A stretch of 64,000 nt of DNA from an uncultured Bacteroidia bacterium (GCA_902779765.1 CACZCQ010000010.1:1-64000), one strand, 5' to 3'. Positions 53,126 to 62,102 are shown, counted from the stretch's first letter. Made by a program: numbers and translations. The notes: generated from the letters alone by a model not told the origin.

Positions 53126-54909
53126 TATGCCTGTACGAAAGCTATGATCTCACCCTTGGCGACTTTCTCGCCCTGCTTTCCGAGAACCGCCACGACACGG
53201 CCGTCTATGGCAGGGATGATCTCCTCCATACCGTAATATGTCTGGACGAAGCCCATGCCTTCCCCAGCCTTGACTGCAGTCCCTGCCAACGGTGCGGCGG
53301 AATCGTCATCCACATCAACCTGCCAGAGCAACTGTCCCTTGACGGGAGCCTGGACGGGCACGGCACCGGGATAGCGCCTGGTATATTCCTCCACATCGAA
53401 CTTCGGCATCTCCACTACAGGGCGGGTGACCACTATCGGAGCACCGGCCTTCTTGCGGAAGTCCTCAAGTTCCTTGTTGAAGCGCTCCTTTGCGATTCCG
53501 CTCCTGTAGTCGCGATACTGGCGCTCGTGCATGGCGAGCTCGAAGAGTTCCTCGTCGTCCTCGCCATAGTCCCAGCCTTCCTCGTCCATCATCTTGCGGA
53601 ACTTCGGGAGTTCGTCAGGATAGTTTTCCTGAGGGTCGCAGGTCGTGAACTCGAGGCCTTTCTCCTTCGCCAGTTCGATGATTTCGGGGGCGAGAGGTCC
53701 GGGAAGCTGGCCCATGTTGCCGAGTATCATACCCCAGGTGTCCTTGTCGATGGTAGTCCAGCGGGGCTTGTCGTTCAGCATGTTGAACAGGTTCATCAGG
53801 GCCGTGTTCTTGACATACTGGCTGAACGGGGTCACGAGAGGCGGGTAGCCAAGGCGCGGCCACACGTACTCGACCTCCTGGAACAATTTGACCATCAAGG
53901 TGTCAAGGCTCATCTCAGGACGGCCATGCGACCTCTGGGCGGCGTTGATCGCACCCTGGAATCCCATCAGGTCGGCCATCATTGAGCCCATCATTCCGCC
54001 GGGCAGGCCGCAGCCCACCAGCAGGGAACTCATCTGGGAGTTGGTCGGATTGATCCAGTATCCAAGGAAATCGTCTATGAACTTCTGGGTCAGGCGGCGT
54101 ACCTCCATGTAAGCATCCATATTGATGTCCTTGACCAGGAAGCCGTCGGCCTTCATCATCTCGCGGATGGTGATGACATCCGGATGGACCTTCCCCCAGG
54201 AAAGGGGTTCGACAGCCACATCCAGATAGTCCGCTCCGGCGCGGGCCACCTCCAGCATCGATGCCGGAGAGAAGCCGGGACCGGTATGTCCGTGGTACTG
54301 GACAACTATGTGAGGATATTTCTTCTTGATGTCGGATACCAGTTCTCCCAATACGGTAGGCCTGCCGATTCCGGCCATGTCCTTGAGGCAGATCTCGTCG
54401 CAGCCGTACCCGACCACCTTGTCCACTATGCCCATGTAATACTCGACCGTATGGACCGGTGAATGGGTGATGGAGAGGGCTACCTGGGATATCATCCCGC
54501 CTTTCTTGGCGCCCTCGACAGAGACGCGCAGGTTGCGATGGTCGTTCAGTCCGCAGAACGAACGGGCGATGTCGGTGCCCTGCTTTTTCTTGACCTTGAA
54601 CATCAAGTCGCGGACGTCCCTCGGTACAGGGTTCATCCTGAGGGCATTGAGGCCTCTTTCCAGCATGTGGGTCTGGATGCCTGCCTTATGGAAAGGAGCC
54701 GTCCACTTGCGGACCGCGACGTTTGGATTCTCACCGAAAAGGAGATTCACCTGTTCGAAAGCGCCGCCGTTGGTCTCCACCCTGTCGAAGCAGCCCATGT
54801 CAACGATTGCGGGACCTACCTCGCAAAGCTGGTCGACCCTGGGAACATATTTGCCCGAACTCTGCCACATATCCCTGTAAACCAGGGAGAACTTTATTTC
54901 TCTTGCCAT
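53125..54909 (-). CDS. Oxaloacetate decarboxylase alpha / pyruvate carboxylase subunit B-like protein
   Basis: 594 residues. HMGL-like carboxyltransferase domain (about 1-290): RDMWQSSGKYVPRVDQL, CLKDMAGIGRP, and YHGHTGPGF with the metal-binding HxH. PYC_OADA conserved domain next (about 300-500). The C-terminal ~75 residues are biotinyl/lipoyl-like (GTAVKAGEGMGFVQTYYGME, then DGRVVAVLGKQGEKVAKGE), but the usual AMKM is replaced by YYGMEEI (residues 558-564), so no lysine for biotin is visible. Either another residue or protein carries the biotin or this domain is structural. Reaction in family: carboxyl transfer between biotin and pyruvate. No beta/gamma subunits in the window. Confidence 0.75.
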   Translation of the reverse strand: MAREIKFSLVYRDMWQSSGKYVPRVDQLCEVGPAIVDMGCFDRVETNGGAFEQVNLLFGENPNVAVRKWTAPFHKAGIQTHMLERGLNALRMNPVPRDVRDLMFKVKKKQGTDIARSFCGLNDHRNLRVSVEGAKKGGMISQVALSITHSPVHTVEYYMGIVDKVVGYGCDEICLKDMAGIGRPTVLGELVSDIKKKYPHIVVQYHGHTGPGFSPASMLEVARAGADYLDVAVEPLSWGKVHPDVITIREMMKADGFLVKDINMDAYMEVRRLTQKFIDDFLGYWINPTNSQMSSLLVGCGLPGGMMGSMMADLMGFQGAINAAQRSHGRPEMSLDTLMVKLFQEVEYVWPRLGYPPLVTPFSQYVKNTALMNLFNMLNDKPRWTTIDKDTWGMILGNMGQLPGPLAPEIIELAKEKGLEFTTCDPQENYPDELPKFRKMMDEEGWDYGEDDEELFELAMHERQYRDYRSGIAKERFNKELEDFRKKAGAPIVVTRPVVEMPKFDVEEYTRRYPGAVPVQAPVKGQLLWQVDVDDDSAAPLAGTAVKAGEGMGFVQTYYGMEEIIPAIDGRVVAVLGKQGEKVAKGEIIAFVQA

Positions 54910-54935
54910 TATCCTAAAATAATCTTATAATCTTA

Positions 54936-54943
54936 CAAATATA
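54936..54943 (-). promoter_or_regulatory. -7 element for the oxaloacetate decarboxylase-like operon
   Basis: Reads TATATTTG on the minus strand, 26 bases before the ATG at 54909 and just after the stop of the uracil-DNA glycosylase gene. Confidence 0.4.
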
Positions 54944-54944
54944 C

Positions 54945-55544
54945 TCATTTTATTTCGAACTGGCCACGCATTCCCAGATCTTCGAAAAGCCGGCGGTAAA
55001 CGTCGGCTTTCCTGTCTATCGGAAGCGGGTAGGCGCGGGATGTGGACGGCATCCTGTAGAGGCGCATCCGCCTGTCCTCGAAAAGGAAGGACGAATATTC
55101 CCCTACGGCCGGGGAGGCAACCCCGAATGCCCCTCCGAGGGTATCGGCGGCCTTCTCCCCTGTCACCACTACTGCCCGGCACTCCGGAATCCGTCTGAGG
55201 AGTGCAGGGATATCCGTCGGTTCGACCACCTCCAGGAACTTGTCCGAGGCGTTGCCTTTCAAGCGTCTTACCGCAGTGGCGGTATCAAACAGAGCTATCC
55301 CTTTTTCGGAGCAGAATCCTTTGATCTCCTCCAGCTTGAACCTTTTGGCGGGTACATCTACGAAACGGTCCCGGTCATCAAAGAAAACGAGACCTGTTAT
55401 ACGCCAGAAATCGTTGATATAGTTGGGGTAATAGAACTCCACGCTCCACCTTTTACGCTGCGGGGGGAAACTCCCGAGAAAGAGGACCCGGGCGTTCGCG
55501 GGCAGAAAAGGCTCGAAAGGATGTCTCTCTATCTCGGCGGCCAT
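54945..55544 (-). CDS. Uracil-DNA glycosylase superfamily protein (MUG-like)
   Basis: 199 residues. Motif A ARVLFLGSFPPQRKRWSVEF (near residues 19-38) and motif B YRMPSTSRAYPLP near the C-terminus match the UDG superfamily; the second motif is shaped like the NPSP-type loop of MUG. Removal of uracil or related damaged bases from DNA is likely but not certain. It begins 2 bases after the NagX-like gene, so it is probably the last gene of an operon with unrelated membrane proteins. Confidence 0.75.
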   Translation of the reverse strand: MAAEIERHPFEPFLPANARVLFLGSFPPQRKRWSVEFYYPNYINDFWRITGLVFFDDRDRFVDVPAKRFKLEEIKGFCSEKGIALFDTATAVRRLKGNASDKFLEVVEPTDIPALLRRIPECRAVVVTGEKAADTLGGAFGVASPAVGEYSSFLFEDRRMRLYRMPSTSRAYPLPIDRKADVYRRLFEDLGMRGQFEIK

Positions 55545-55546
55545 GG

Positions 55547-56668
55547 CTACGCTTTAAGGAATATTCCTCTCTTGTACATCAGCCGCAGGATTAGGAAGAG
55601 AATCGTCACATTGGCCGCCGTGATGACGAGGGGATAATAATCTCCGGTAATATGTTCGAAGCCGTGAAGCAAGGATCTGCTCACAGAGGAGAAATTGATT
55701 ACCTCACCGATGCAGTACGCTGCTATCGAGTTCATTCCGAAGTACTTGAGCCACTCCAACCCTTTTCGCTTGCCCCAGACGTCAACGATCAGGTATACTA
55801 CCGCAAGGGCAATGCAGCATATTCCGCCCGAATAGAGTGTCATCGAGCTGCTCCATATCTTCTTGATTATGGGGAGCCACGAACCGAGAGCCAACCCGAG
55901 GACGACCAGGGAGATGCCCGTGGCCGCCAGCAGCAACCCTCTCAGGGACTTGGTCCTGGAAGTATCCTTCAATATGGTTCCGGCATAACAGCCCAGCATC
56001 ACCGTCACGATGAAATTGAGGCTGCTCAGAATCCATGTGTACTGGTAACCCTCGTTCCAGGCCCAGCTGCCGTCCGGATTCCAGGTCACCCCGTCGCGGT
56101 GGCTCCCCAGAACCGCCTTGTCGATGGTCATGGCCACGTTCCCCTGCGGGTCAAAATCCATATTGCCGAATACGACGAACACCAGGATATAGGCGGCGAA
56201 ACAGAACGTGCCGAATATCCAGCTTCCTTTCTTTCCTAGAAGGACGAAAGCGAGGGCGGCGAAGACATAGCCCACCGCGATGGCCTGCAGGGTATTGGCG
56301 AAAGGATGGAATACCTTGAAGTCAAGGTTGAGAAGGTTGCCCTGCACTATCCACCCCAGGAAAAACAAGAGGGCGAAGCGCTTGAGCAGCTTGAAATAAA
56401 ACGCCCTGCCCGGTTTTTCACCTTCCCTGTACCTTGCCATCGAGAACGGTATGGTGGCCCCAGACATGAACATGAACAGCGGCATTATGATATCCCAGAG
56501 CACGAACCCTTCCCAGGCGACATGGCTGACCTGGTGGCGTATGCCGTCCCATACGGGGCTCTCATTGATCCTGAGGAAAGTATGGATAACAGGCCCGGCC
56601 ACCAGCAACAGGAACAGGTCCAGTCCCCGCAGGATATCCAGGGAGGCAAGTCTTTCCTTACGATCCAT
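55547..56668 (-). CDS. NagX/HGSNAT-like acyltransferase (DUF5009 type)
   Basis: 373 residues, about ten membrane segments. Starts RLASLDILRGLDLFLLLVAG, followed by LWDIIMPLFMFMSGATIPFS, both typical of the HGSNAT-like/DUF5009 group, where the human member acetylates glucosamine across the lysosomal membrane. In bacteria the group is often near amino-sugar genes. No other such gene is seen here, but the upstream MFS transporter (2-base gap) could carry the substrate. Activity is inferred. Confidence 0.82.
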   Translation of the reverse strand: MDRKERLASLDILRGLDLFLLLVAGPVIHTFLRINESPVWDGIRHQVSHVAWEGFVLWDIIMPLFMFMSGATIPFSMARYREGEKPGRAFYFKLLKRFALLFFLGWIVQGNLLNLDFKVFHPFANTLQAIAVGYVFAALAFVLLGKKGSWIFGTFCFAAYILVFVVFGNMDFDPQGNVAMTIDKAVLGSHRDGVTWNPDGSWAWNEGYQYTWILSSLNFIVTVMLGCYAGTILKDTSRTKSLRGLLLAATGISLVVLGLALGSWLPIIKKIWSSSMTLYSGGICCIALAVVYLIVDVWGKRKGLEWLKYFGMNSIAAYCIGEVINFSSVSRSLLHGFEHITGDYYPLVITAANVTILFLILRLMYKRGIFLKA

Positions 56669-56670
56669 CC

Positions 56671-58086
56671 TTATGCCTTTTCGGGGTTCTGTCCCTCGAA
56701 TTCTTCTATGATCTTTTCCGCCTTTGAATACCCGTCAGCGGGCGCCTTCCACATGATTGCGAAGACAAGGCAACCCAGGATACCGAACGCGATGGCCACG
56801 GCAAACACGGTGTTCCAGCCGAAGGACTTGGCGATCATACCGAAAGCAAGGCCGGATACCGTTGTACTTGCATATCCGAATATACCGAGGACACCGTTGG
56901 CTGAAGCCGCAGCCCTCTTGGTGGCCTGATTGGAAGCGGCGATTCCCGTGAGTGCCTGGGGACCGTAGATGAAGAAGCTGGACATGATGAGGAAGAATAT
57001 CGCAAGGCCGGTGTTGGACTGCGGCATCCTCCAGAACATGAAGAAGCAGAGGGTTGCCATAATCATGAATATCAGGCAAGTATGGTGTGCCTTGCTCTTG
57101 AAGAACCGGTCAGTGATCCAGCCTGCCAGGAGTGTTCCTATGATACCTCCCACAATCTCGGATGCCGCCACGACGTTTGCGGCAACGCTTATGTCCAGAT
57201 GCTTGTAGTCAGTCAGGAACATGGATCCCCAGTCGAGGATCGTGAACCGGATCACGTATACGCAGAAATTGGAAACCGCCAGGATCCAGATTATCGGATT
57301 GCGGAACACCATCTTCTTCAGAAGCACCTTGTACAATGCATGCGCATGCTCCGGGCTCTCGTGTTCCTGCTTCGCGGCCTGTGCGACAGGAACCTGCTCG
57401 TCCAGCATGTCCGGGCTTGGGAGGCCGACATCGGAAGGAGAATCCTTGAGGCCGAAAAAGAGGAGAAGGCTGCCGGCTGCGGCCAGGATGGCGGGGATGA
57501 AGAAACACCACTGCCAGGCCTCATAACCGAAACGTCCCAGGATGAAAGTGCCTATGAGCACTGCTACAAGGCCGGCTCCGATCGAATGGGAGCTGTTCCA
57601 GATACTCTGCTTGGTCGCCAACTCGGAAGGCTTTATCCAGTGAGCCATGAGACTGCCGCAGGGCGGATAACCCATTCCCTGGGTGAAGCCGTTGATCAGC
57701 CACAGGGATCCGATGAAATACACCAGTCCGACAGTGGCCTTCCCGCTGGCATCCATATAGTGGAACAAACCGTTCATCTGCGGGCTCAGACCGATGACGA
57801 AGTTGACGATGGCGGAAAGCAGGAGCCCAAGACCCATTATCAGTTTCTTCGAGCGCGCCCTGTCGGATATGAAGCCGTTGATGAAACGGGACACGCCATA
57901 GACTATTCCGTTCAGAGTCAGGAATATTCCCAACTGCGTCTCGTCAAGTCCGAGTTCGGACTTCAAGGCCGGCATGGCTATGCTGAAATTCTTCCTTACG
58001 AAATAGAACAGGGCGTATCCGATCATCAGGATGATGAGCGTACGCCACTGCCAATAATTGTATTTTTGCTTGATGCTCTTGTCCAT
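56671..58086 (-). CDS. MFS transporter, organophosphate:phosphate antiporter (OPA) type
   Basis: 471 residues from ATG 58086 (MDKSIKQKYNYWQWRTLII). Twelve membrane segments and OPA-like marks: YFVRKNFSIAMPALKSELGL at TM1, FINGFISDRARSKKLIMGLG in the loop after TM2, and GMGYPPCGSLMAHW. Family members exchange glycerol 3-phosphate, hexose phosphates or phosphonates for phosphate; the exact substrate is not clear. A short hydrophilic loop (DEQVPVAQAAKQEHESPEHA) lies between halves. First gene of the operon with the NagX-like and UDG genes. Confidence 0.88.
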   Translation of the reverse strand: MDKSIKQKYNYWQWRTLIILMIGYALFYFVRKNFSIAMPALKSELGLDETQLGIFLTLNGIVYGVSRFINGFISDRARSKKLIMGLGLLLSAIVNFVIGLSPQMNGLFHYMDASGKATVGLVYFIGSLWLINGFTQGMGYPPCGSLMAHWIKPSELATKQSIWNSSHSIGAGLVAVLIGTFILGRFGYEAWQWCFFIPAILAAAGSLLLFFGLKDSPSDVGLPSPDMLDEQVPVAQAAKQEHESPEHAHALYKVLLKKMVFRNPIIWILAVSNFCVYVIRFTILDWGSMFLTDYKHLDISVAANVVAASEIVGGIIGTLLAGWITDRFFKSKAHHTCLIFMIMATLCFFMFWRMPQSNTGLAIFFLIMSSFFIYGPQALTGIAASNQATKRAAASANGVLGIFGYASTTVSGLAFGMIAKSFGWNTVFAVAIAFGILGCLVFAIMWKAPADGYSKAEKIIEEFEGQNPEKA

Positions 58087-58090
58087 ATTA

Positions 58091-58098
58091 CAAATATA
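58091..58098 (-). promoter_or_regulatory. -7 element for the MFS transporter operon
   Basis: Reads TATATTTG on the minus strand, 4 bases before the ATG at 58086, so the message would have almost no leader. Confidence 0.4.
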
Positions 58099-58153
58099 AC
58101 GAATTCCGGTAATTAGTTGGATTACCCGAGTCAAAATAACCCCGTGGAATTAG

Positions 58154-58161
58154 TATATTTG
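58154..58161 (+). promoter_or_regulatory. -7 element for the HAD-IIA gene
   Basis: TATATTTG, 8 bases before ATG 58170, giving a very short or absent leader. Divergent from the MFS -7 box at 58091-58098. Confidence 0.45.
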
Positions 58162-58169
58162 CGTTTGAT

Positions 58170-59027
58170 ATGAAAGACAACTACAACAAGACCATATCGG
58201 AGGAGCAAAGGGCCAGGCTCAGGGGAATCCGGCACCTTGCCCTGGACATGGACGGGACCATCTACATGGAAAACAACATATTCCCGTTCACCATCCCCAC
58301 GCTGGATGCTTTGAAGGAGGCCGGAGTCGGCCACTCTTTCCTGACCAACAATCCCACGAAATCCGTTGGAGACTATGTGGCGAAACTCGCACGGATGGGG
58401 ATAGACTGTGCCTTCGAGGACATGTACACCACTCCCATTGCAACCATCGACTACATAAAAAAGGCCTATCCGGAAGTGAAGCGCCTGTTCATGCTCGGAA
58501 CACCCAGCATGCGCGAGCAGTTCGTGGAAGCCGGGTTCATTTCCTGCGAGGACGACCCTTCCGACAGGCCGGACATGCTGATAGTCGCTTTCGACACGAC
58601 CCTGGTCTATTCACGACTCTGCAGGGCCGCCTGGTGGGCCAAGCAGGGAATACCCTATATCGCCACCAATCCCGACTGGATCTGCCCTACCGACGCCGAA
58701 ACCATCCTGGTGGACTGCGGCTCGCTCCAGAAATGCATCGAGGCCGCGACAGGCAGGAAGCCGGACAAGGTGATGGGCAAGCCCGATCCGACGATGCTGG
58801 ACGGCATCCGCGACCGCCATGGACTGAAGCCTGAGGAGATTGCGATGGTCGGCGACCGCATCTATACGGATATCGAGATGGGCCGCAGGGCCGGCGCGGT
58901 CAGCGTGCTGGTCCTCTCCGGCGAGACCACTTTGGAAACGGCTCTCGAAGCCGGTACCGCCGATTTCATAGTCAGGGACCTGAAGGAACTCGGAGATCTA
59001 ATCCTCGAGAGCCGGAAATCATTGTAA
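58170..59027 (+). CDS. HAD-IIA family phosphatase (NagD-like)
   Basis: 285 residues. Motif I ALDMDGTIYMENN, motif II SFLTNNPTKS, motif III KPDPTML (K in GKPDP), motif IV MVGDRIYTDIEMG, and a C2A cap in the middle with IATNPDWICP. Acts on small phosphorylated compounds such as nucleotides or sugar phosphates; substrate unknown. The next gene starts with no gap. Confidence 0.92.
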   Translation: MKDNYNKTISEEQRARLRGIRHLALDMDGTIYMENNIFPFTIPTLDALKEAGVGHSFLTNNPTKSVGDYVAKLARMGIDCAFEDMYTTPIATIDYIKKAYPEVKRLFMLGTPSMREQFVEAGFISCEDDPSDRPDMLIVAFDTTLVYSRLCRAAWWAKQGIPYIATNPDWICPTDAETILVDCGSLQKCIEAATGRKPDKVMGKPDPTMLDGIRDRHGLKPEEIAMVGDRIYTDIEMGRRAGAVSVLVLSGETTLETALEAGTADFIVRDLKELGDLILESRKSL

Positions 59028-59606
59028 ATGAAGATTTTATTCATCCACGGACTGGCATCATCCGGTGCCTACAAGATGGCCTCGACCCTGAGGATCCTCC
59101 TCAAAGGAAGCGAGGTGACTGCCCCTGATGTGCCCATCGAGCCCTCGGATGCACTGGCTCTCCTTGAAGGAATATGTTCCCGTGAAAAGCCGGACCTTAT
59201 CGTGGGCCTTTCCCTCGGAGGCTTCTGGGCGCAGAAACTGCGCGGCTACCGTAAGATGCTTGTCAATCCCGACCTGCATCCATCCCGTCTCCTCAGGACC
59301 AAAGTCGGCGTAATGGAATATCTTTCACCGCGACAGGACGGAGCGGTTTCATTCAGGATCGACGAAACCATCTGCCAAGGTTATGAAACCCTTGAAAAGG
59401 ATGAATTCAAAGGGTTGGATGATGAGGAGATCGCCCTGACATCAGGTATGTTCGCCGACCGGGACGAGATGGTGGATTGTTTCGACGAGTTCCAGGAGCA
59501 TTACCCCGGCCGCGGCCACAGGTATCCCGGAACCCACCTTCCCAATTTCCCTGAGACAAAAAAGTATATCCTGCCCGTTATCGAGAATGAGATATCTCGT
59601 AAATAA
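59028..59606 (+). CDS. YqiA/YcfP-type alpha/beta-fold esterase
   Basis: 192 residues. ILFIHGLASSGAYKM (oxyanion region) and IVGLSLGGFWAQKL (nucleophile elbow GLSLG, Ser in the centre) place it in the small UPF0227/YqiA group; the catalytic His is near GRGHRYPGTHLPNF. An esterase role is likely, with no known substrate. It starts one base after the HAD gene and overlaps lplA by 20 bases. Confidence 0.85.
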   Translation: MKILFIHGLASSGAYKMASTLRILLKGSEVTAPDVPIEPSDALALLEGICSREKPDLIVGLSLGGFWAQKLRGYRKMLVNPDLHPSRLLRTKVGVMEYLSPRQDGAVSFRIDETICQGYETLEKDEFKGLDDEEIALTSGMFADRDEMVDCFDEFQEHYPGRGHRYPGTHLPNFPETKKYILPVIENEISRK

Positions 59607-60540
59607 CTCGACGGACCCATATTTCAATATGGCCCTTGACGAGTTCTGCCTTGAGAACATCGTCAGGGAGGAACCGTATTTCTACCTTTGGAGGAACCGG
59701 CCTTCAGTTATCATCGGTCTCAACCAGAATGCATATTCAGAGGTCAACCTCCCATATCTACGGGCTAACGGGATCAACCTTGTACGAAGGGTGACCGGCG
59801 GCGGCGCGGTCTATCACGACCTGCAGAACCTGAACTACACTATCGTCGGCCTATCCCTTACACCCCAGCCGATAGTCGACGCCCTACACCGGCTCGGCGT
59901 CCCAGCCGAACTGTCCGGACGCAACGACATATTCGTAGAAGGCCGCAAAGTCTCCGGCTATGCCCGAAGGGTTTCCGGATGCCAGGAAATCATCCACGGC
60001 ACCCTCATGTACGACGTGGACCTGGAAACCCTGACCCACGTCCTGGACACCCCGGGTTCGAAACTTCAGGCCAAAGGGATCGGTTCCGTCAGGAGCAGGG
60101 TCGCCAACCTCAAGGAATATCTTCCCGGTTTCAGCACCCTGGACGAACTGCAGGCTGCTCTCCAGGAGATACTTGCCGATGGTGACGGGGTTATCGAACT
60201 GTCCGAAGACCAGCTTTCTGAAGTCCGAAAGATGGCTGACGGGAAGTTCGCAACCTGGGATTTCATATACGGACGTTCACGTCAGACCGGTTTTGTCCGG
60301 AAGGCAAAACTTCCCTGCGGTACGGTCGAGGCTGACATCAACCTGGACCGCGGCCTGATCACCGGCATTTCCTTCAGCGGAGATTTTATGTTCGACGAAC
60401 CTGTGACGGAGTTGGAATCGAAACTGACAGGTTGCCGGTTCGAGCGTGAAGCCCTTGCCTGCGTCCTGGATGATGCCACCGTCTCACGCTGCTTCAGGGG
60501 CACCGATTCAGCAGCTATCCTTGACTTGTTACTGATTTAA
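59587..60540 (+). CDS. lplA: Lipoate-protein ligase A
   Basis: 317 residues. LWRNRPSVIIGLNQNAYSEV and RRVTGGGAVYHDLQNLNYTI carry the lipoate-AMP binding motif RRxTGGGxVYHD, with KVSGYARRVSG for lipoyl binding. Its C-terminal domain (about 245-317) is present, so it is the complete bifunctional form. It attaches free lipoate to the lipoyl domains of 2-oxoacid dehydrogenase and glycine cleavage complexes. The E1-beta-like gene at the right edge belongs to the same kind of complex. Confidence 0.93.
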   Translation: MRYLVNNSTDPYFNMALDEFCLENIVREEPYFYLWRNRPSVIIGLNQNAYSEVNLPYLRANGINLVRRVTGGGAVYHDLQNLNYTIVGLSLTPQPIVDALHRLGVPAELSGRNDIFVEGRKVSGYARRVSGCQEIIHGTLMYDVDLETLTHVLDTPGSKLQAKGIGSVRSRVANLKEYLPGFSTLDELQAALQEILADGDGVIELSEDQLSEVRKMADGKFATWDFIYGRSRQTGFVRKAKLPCGTVEADINLDRGLITGISFSGDFMFDEPVTELESKLTGCRFEREALACVLDDATVSRCFRGTDSAAILDLLLI

Positions 60541-60627
60541 TCTTTTCCCAACCTTCAGGGCCGCATTTCCGTCTAACATATGGAACCGCACTGATTGCGG
60601 TAATTGTTGATTACAAATTATAATACT

Positions 60628-61089
60628 ATGATGGAAGACATTATCCTCCCCCTTTTCATGTGCGTAGTAATGCCGGTTACTATCGTCTGGCTTGTAATGA
60701 GGACAAAACAGAATGAGACCAACAAGATGGCCGAAATAATTCTGAAGGCCATCGAGACGGGTACACCTGTAGACCCTAGTTTATTGAAAGCAGAAAATCA
60801 AACCGTCAGGAAAAAGAGCATCAAGGAAAGACTCCTTGGTTATCTGACAGCTGCCTGCATCCTTATCGGCTTGGGATTATCCTCAATCATTCTTGGTATT
60901 GTTTTCTGTCTTGCGAACAATCATGCTTACGAATCCTGGGCTTCAGCGATGAGTCTGTTACCTTACCTCGGCGGAATCCTGTCGGCTATCGGAATCGCTC
61001 TCCTTGTGGTTTACTTTATCAGGAAAAAGGCTCTTGCCAAGGAGATTGAAGTTGAGGAGAAAGTATTGGAAGCATCCAAAGAGCAATGA
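60628..61089 (+). CDS. DUF6249 membrane protein of an ECF sigma cassette
   Basis: 153 residues from ATG 60628 (MMEDIILPLFMCVV). Three membrane segments: LFMCVVMPVTIVWLVM, LTAACILIGLGLSSIILGIV and LPYLGGILSAIGIALLVVYF. A cytoplasmic loop (about 22-70) is charged. DUF6249 proteins occur beside an ECF sigma gene in Bacteroidota, as here. Its last codons overlap the sigma gene by 4 bases (ATGA). It may be part of the sensing or anti-sigma machinery. Confidence 0.75.
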   Translation: MMEDIILPLFMCVVMPVTIVWLVMRTKQNETNKMAEIILKAIETGTPVDPSLLKAENQTVRKKSIKERLLGYLTAACILIGLGLSSIILGIVFCLANNHAYESWASAMSLLPYLGGILSAIGIALLVVYFIRKKALAKEIEVEEKVLEASKEQ

Positions 61090-61571
61090 CTGAGGAGCGG
61101 TTCATCGACCTGGTCAGAGTGGAGCAGGGACCACTGAGACGGTTCCTGCTTGCTTTGTGCGGCGGTGATTCCGCCCTGGCCGATGACATAGCCCAAGATT
61201 CCCTTGTGAGGGCATATGTGGCTTCGGGATCTTTCATGGGGCTATCTTCATTCCGCACCTGGCTCTTCAGGATCGCCTACAACTGCTATGTTGACCATCG
61301 CAGGAAGAAGCATCCCGGACAAGCCCCGATCGATGGAAGCGAAGCATTGAATCTTGAAGACAGGAACACCTCCGATGCATCTTTCCGGTACCAGCAACTC
61401 CATCAAGCATTGGACCGGCTTTCTGAGAAAGAAAGGACAGCCATCATCCTGTTCTATTTCGAAGACCGGAGCATAAAGGAAATCTCATCGATCCTCGGCA
61501 TCCCCACGGGAACGGTCAAGTATCATCTCTCAATAGGGAGATCACATCTTAAAGAGCATTTAAGCCTATGA
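61086..61571 (+). CDS. ECF-type RNA polymerase sigma factor
   Basis: 161 residues. Sigma region 2 (about 5-75): ADDIAQDSLVRAYVASGSF and FRTWLFRIAYNCYVDHRRKK. Region 4 (about 105-160): DRLSEKERTAIILFYFEDRS and EISSILGIPTGTVKYHL. No C-terminal extension. The overlap with membrane proteins on both sides suggests it is held by one of them until a signal arrives. Regulon unknown. Confidence 0.92.
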   Translation: MTEERFIDLVRVEQGPLRRFLLALCGGDSALADDIAQDSLVRAYVASGSFMGLSSFRTWLFRIAYNCYVDHRRKKHPGQAPIDGSEALNLEDRNTSDASFRYQQLHQALDRLSEKERTAIILFYFEDRSIKEISSILGIPTGTVKYHLSIGRSHLKEHLSL

Positions 61572-61984
61572 ATGATATTGAATTGGAGAAACTCCTCCGG
61601 AAAAACAGACCGGCTGTCAAGGATGATCCGGCCTTCCTGCTGGAAGTCAGGCAAAGGCTGGATGCCGTCGAAGGAATCAAGGATGAGGTCGACCGTCAAC
61701 GCCGGCATGGACGTTCAACCATTCTCATTGCCTTGTTCATTGGGGTGGCGACAGGAATTATTGCCACGTTGTTCTTCATAGCATTCCCTTTGGTTAACGT
61801 CAAAAGCCTTCAAGCCGGCATCCTGGCATCGCTGTCCCTTTGGAAACCCTACCTTGCAATTGTTGTGGCCATTGCAGTTATGCTGCTTTCCATTCACACA
61901 GGAAACAGTTCTGCCATAATAATCAATAAGTTACATTTTTTACTTCCAGGGAAAAACTCTGAGGATAATCAATCAACTCATTGA
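61568..61984 (+). CDS. Small membrane protein, likely anti-sigma factor of the ECF cassette
   Basis: 138 residues. A soluble N-terminal stretch (about 1-47, LEKLLRKNRPAVKDDPAFLL) rich in charged residues, then two membrane segments (STILIALFIGVATGIIATLF; LAIVVAIAVMLLSIHTG). Starts 4 bases inside the sigma gene. The position and shape fit an anti-sigma factor; no zinc-binding (ZAS) motif is seen, so the family is not confirmed. Confidence 0.6.
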   Translation: MNDIELEKLLRKNRPAVKDDPAFLLEVRQRLDAVEGIKDEVDRQRRHGRSTILIALFIGVATGIIATLFFIAFPLVNVKSLQAGILASLSLWKPYLAIVVAIAVMLLSIHTGNSSAIIINKLHFLLPGKNSEDNQSTH

Positions 61985-62102
61985 TATTCAATACGGTTCT
62001 GTCTCTGCAATAACAATTTGGGATACCCCACCTGCCAATTACCCTGCTCCCTTGTTCAAGCGGAAGCGTTTTGCGAAATATGTTGAATAACAGCCACTTA
62101 CG

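Noticed and set aside
57082..58116. 344-codon open frame opposite the MFS transporter gene
   Set aside because: Shadow of the transporter gene, whose membrane segments and motifs are clear.
60585..60601. Small hairpin ACCGCA/TGCGGT after lplA
   Set aside because: Only six base pairs and no T run; too weak to call a terminator.
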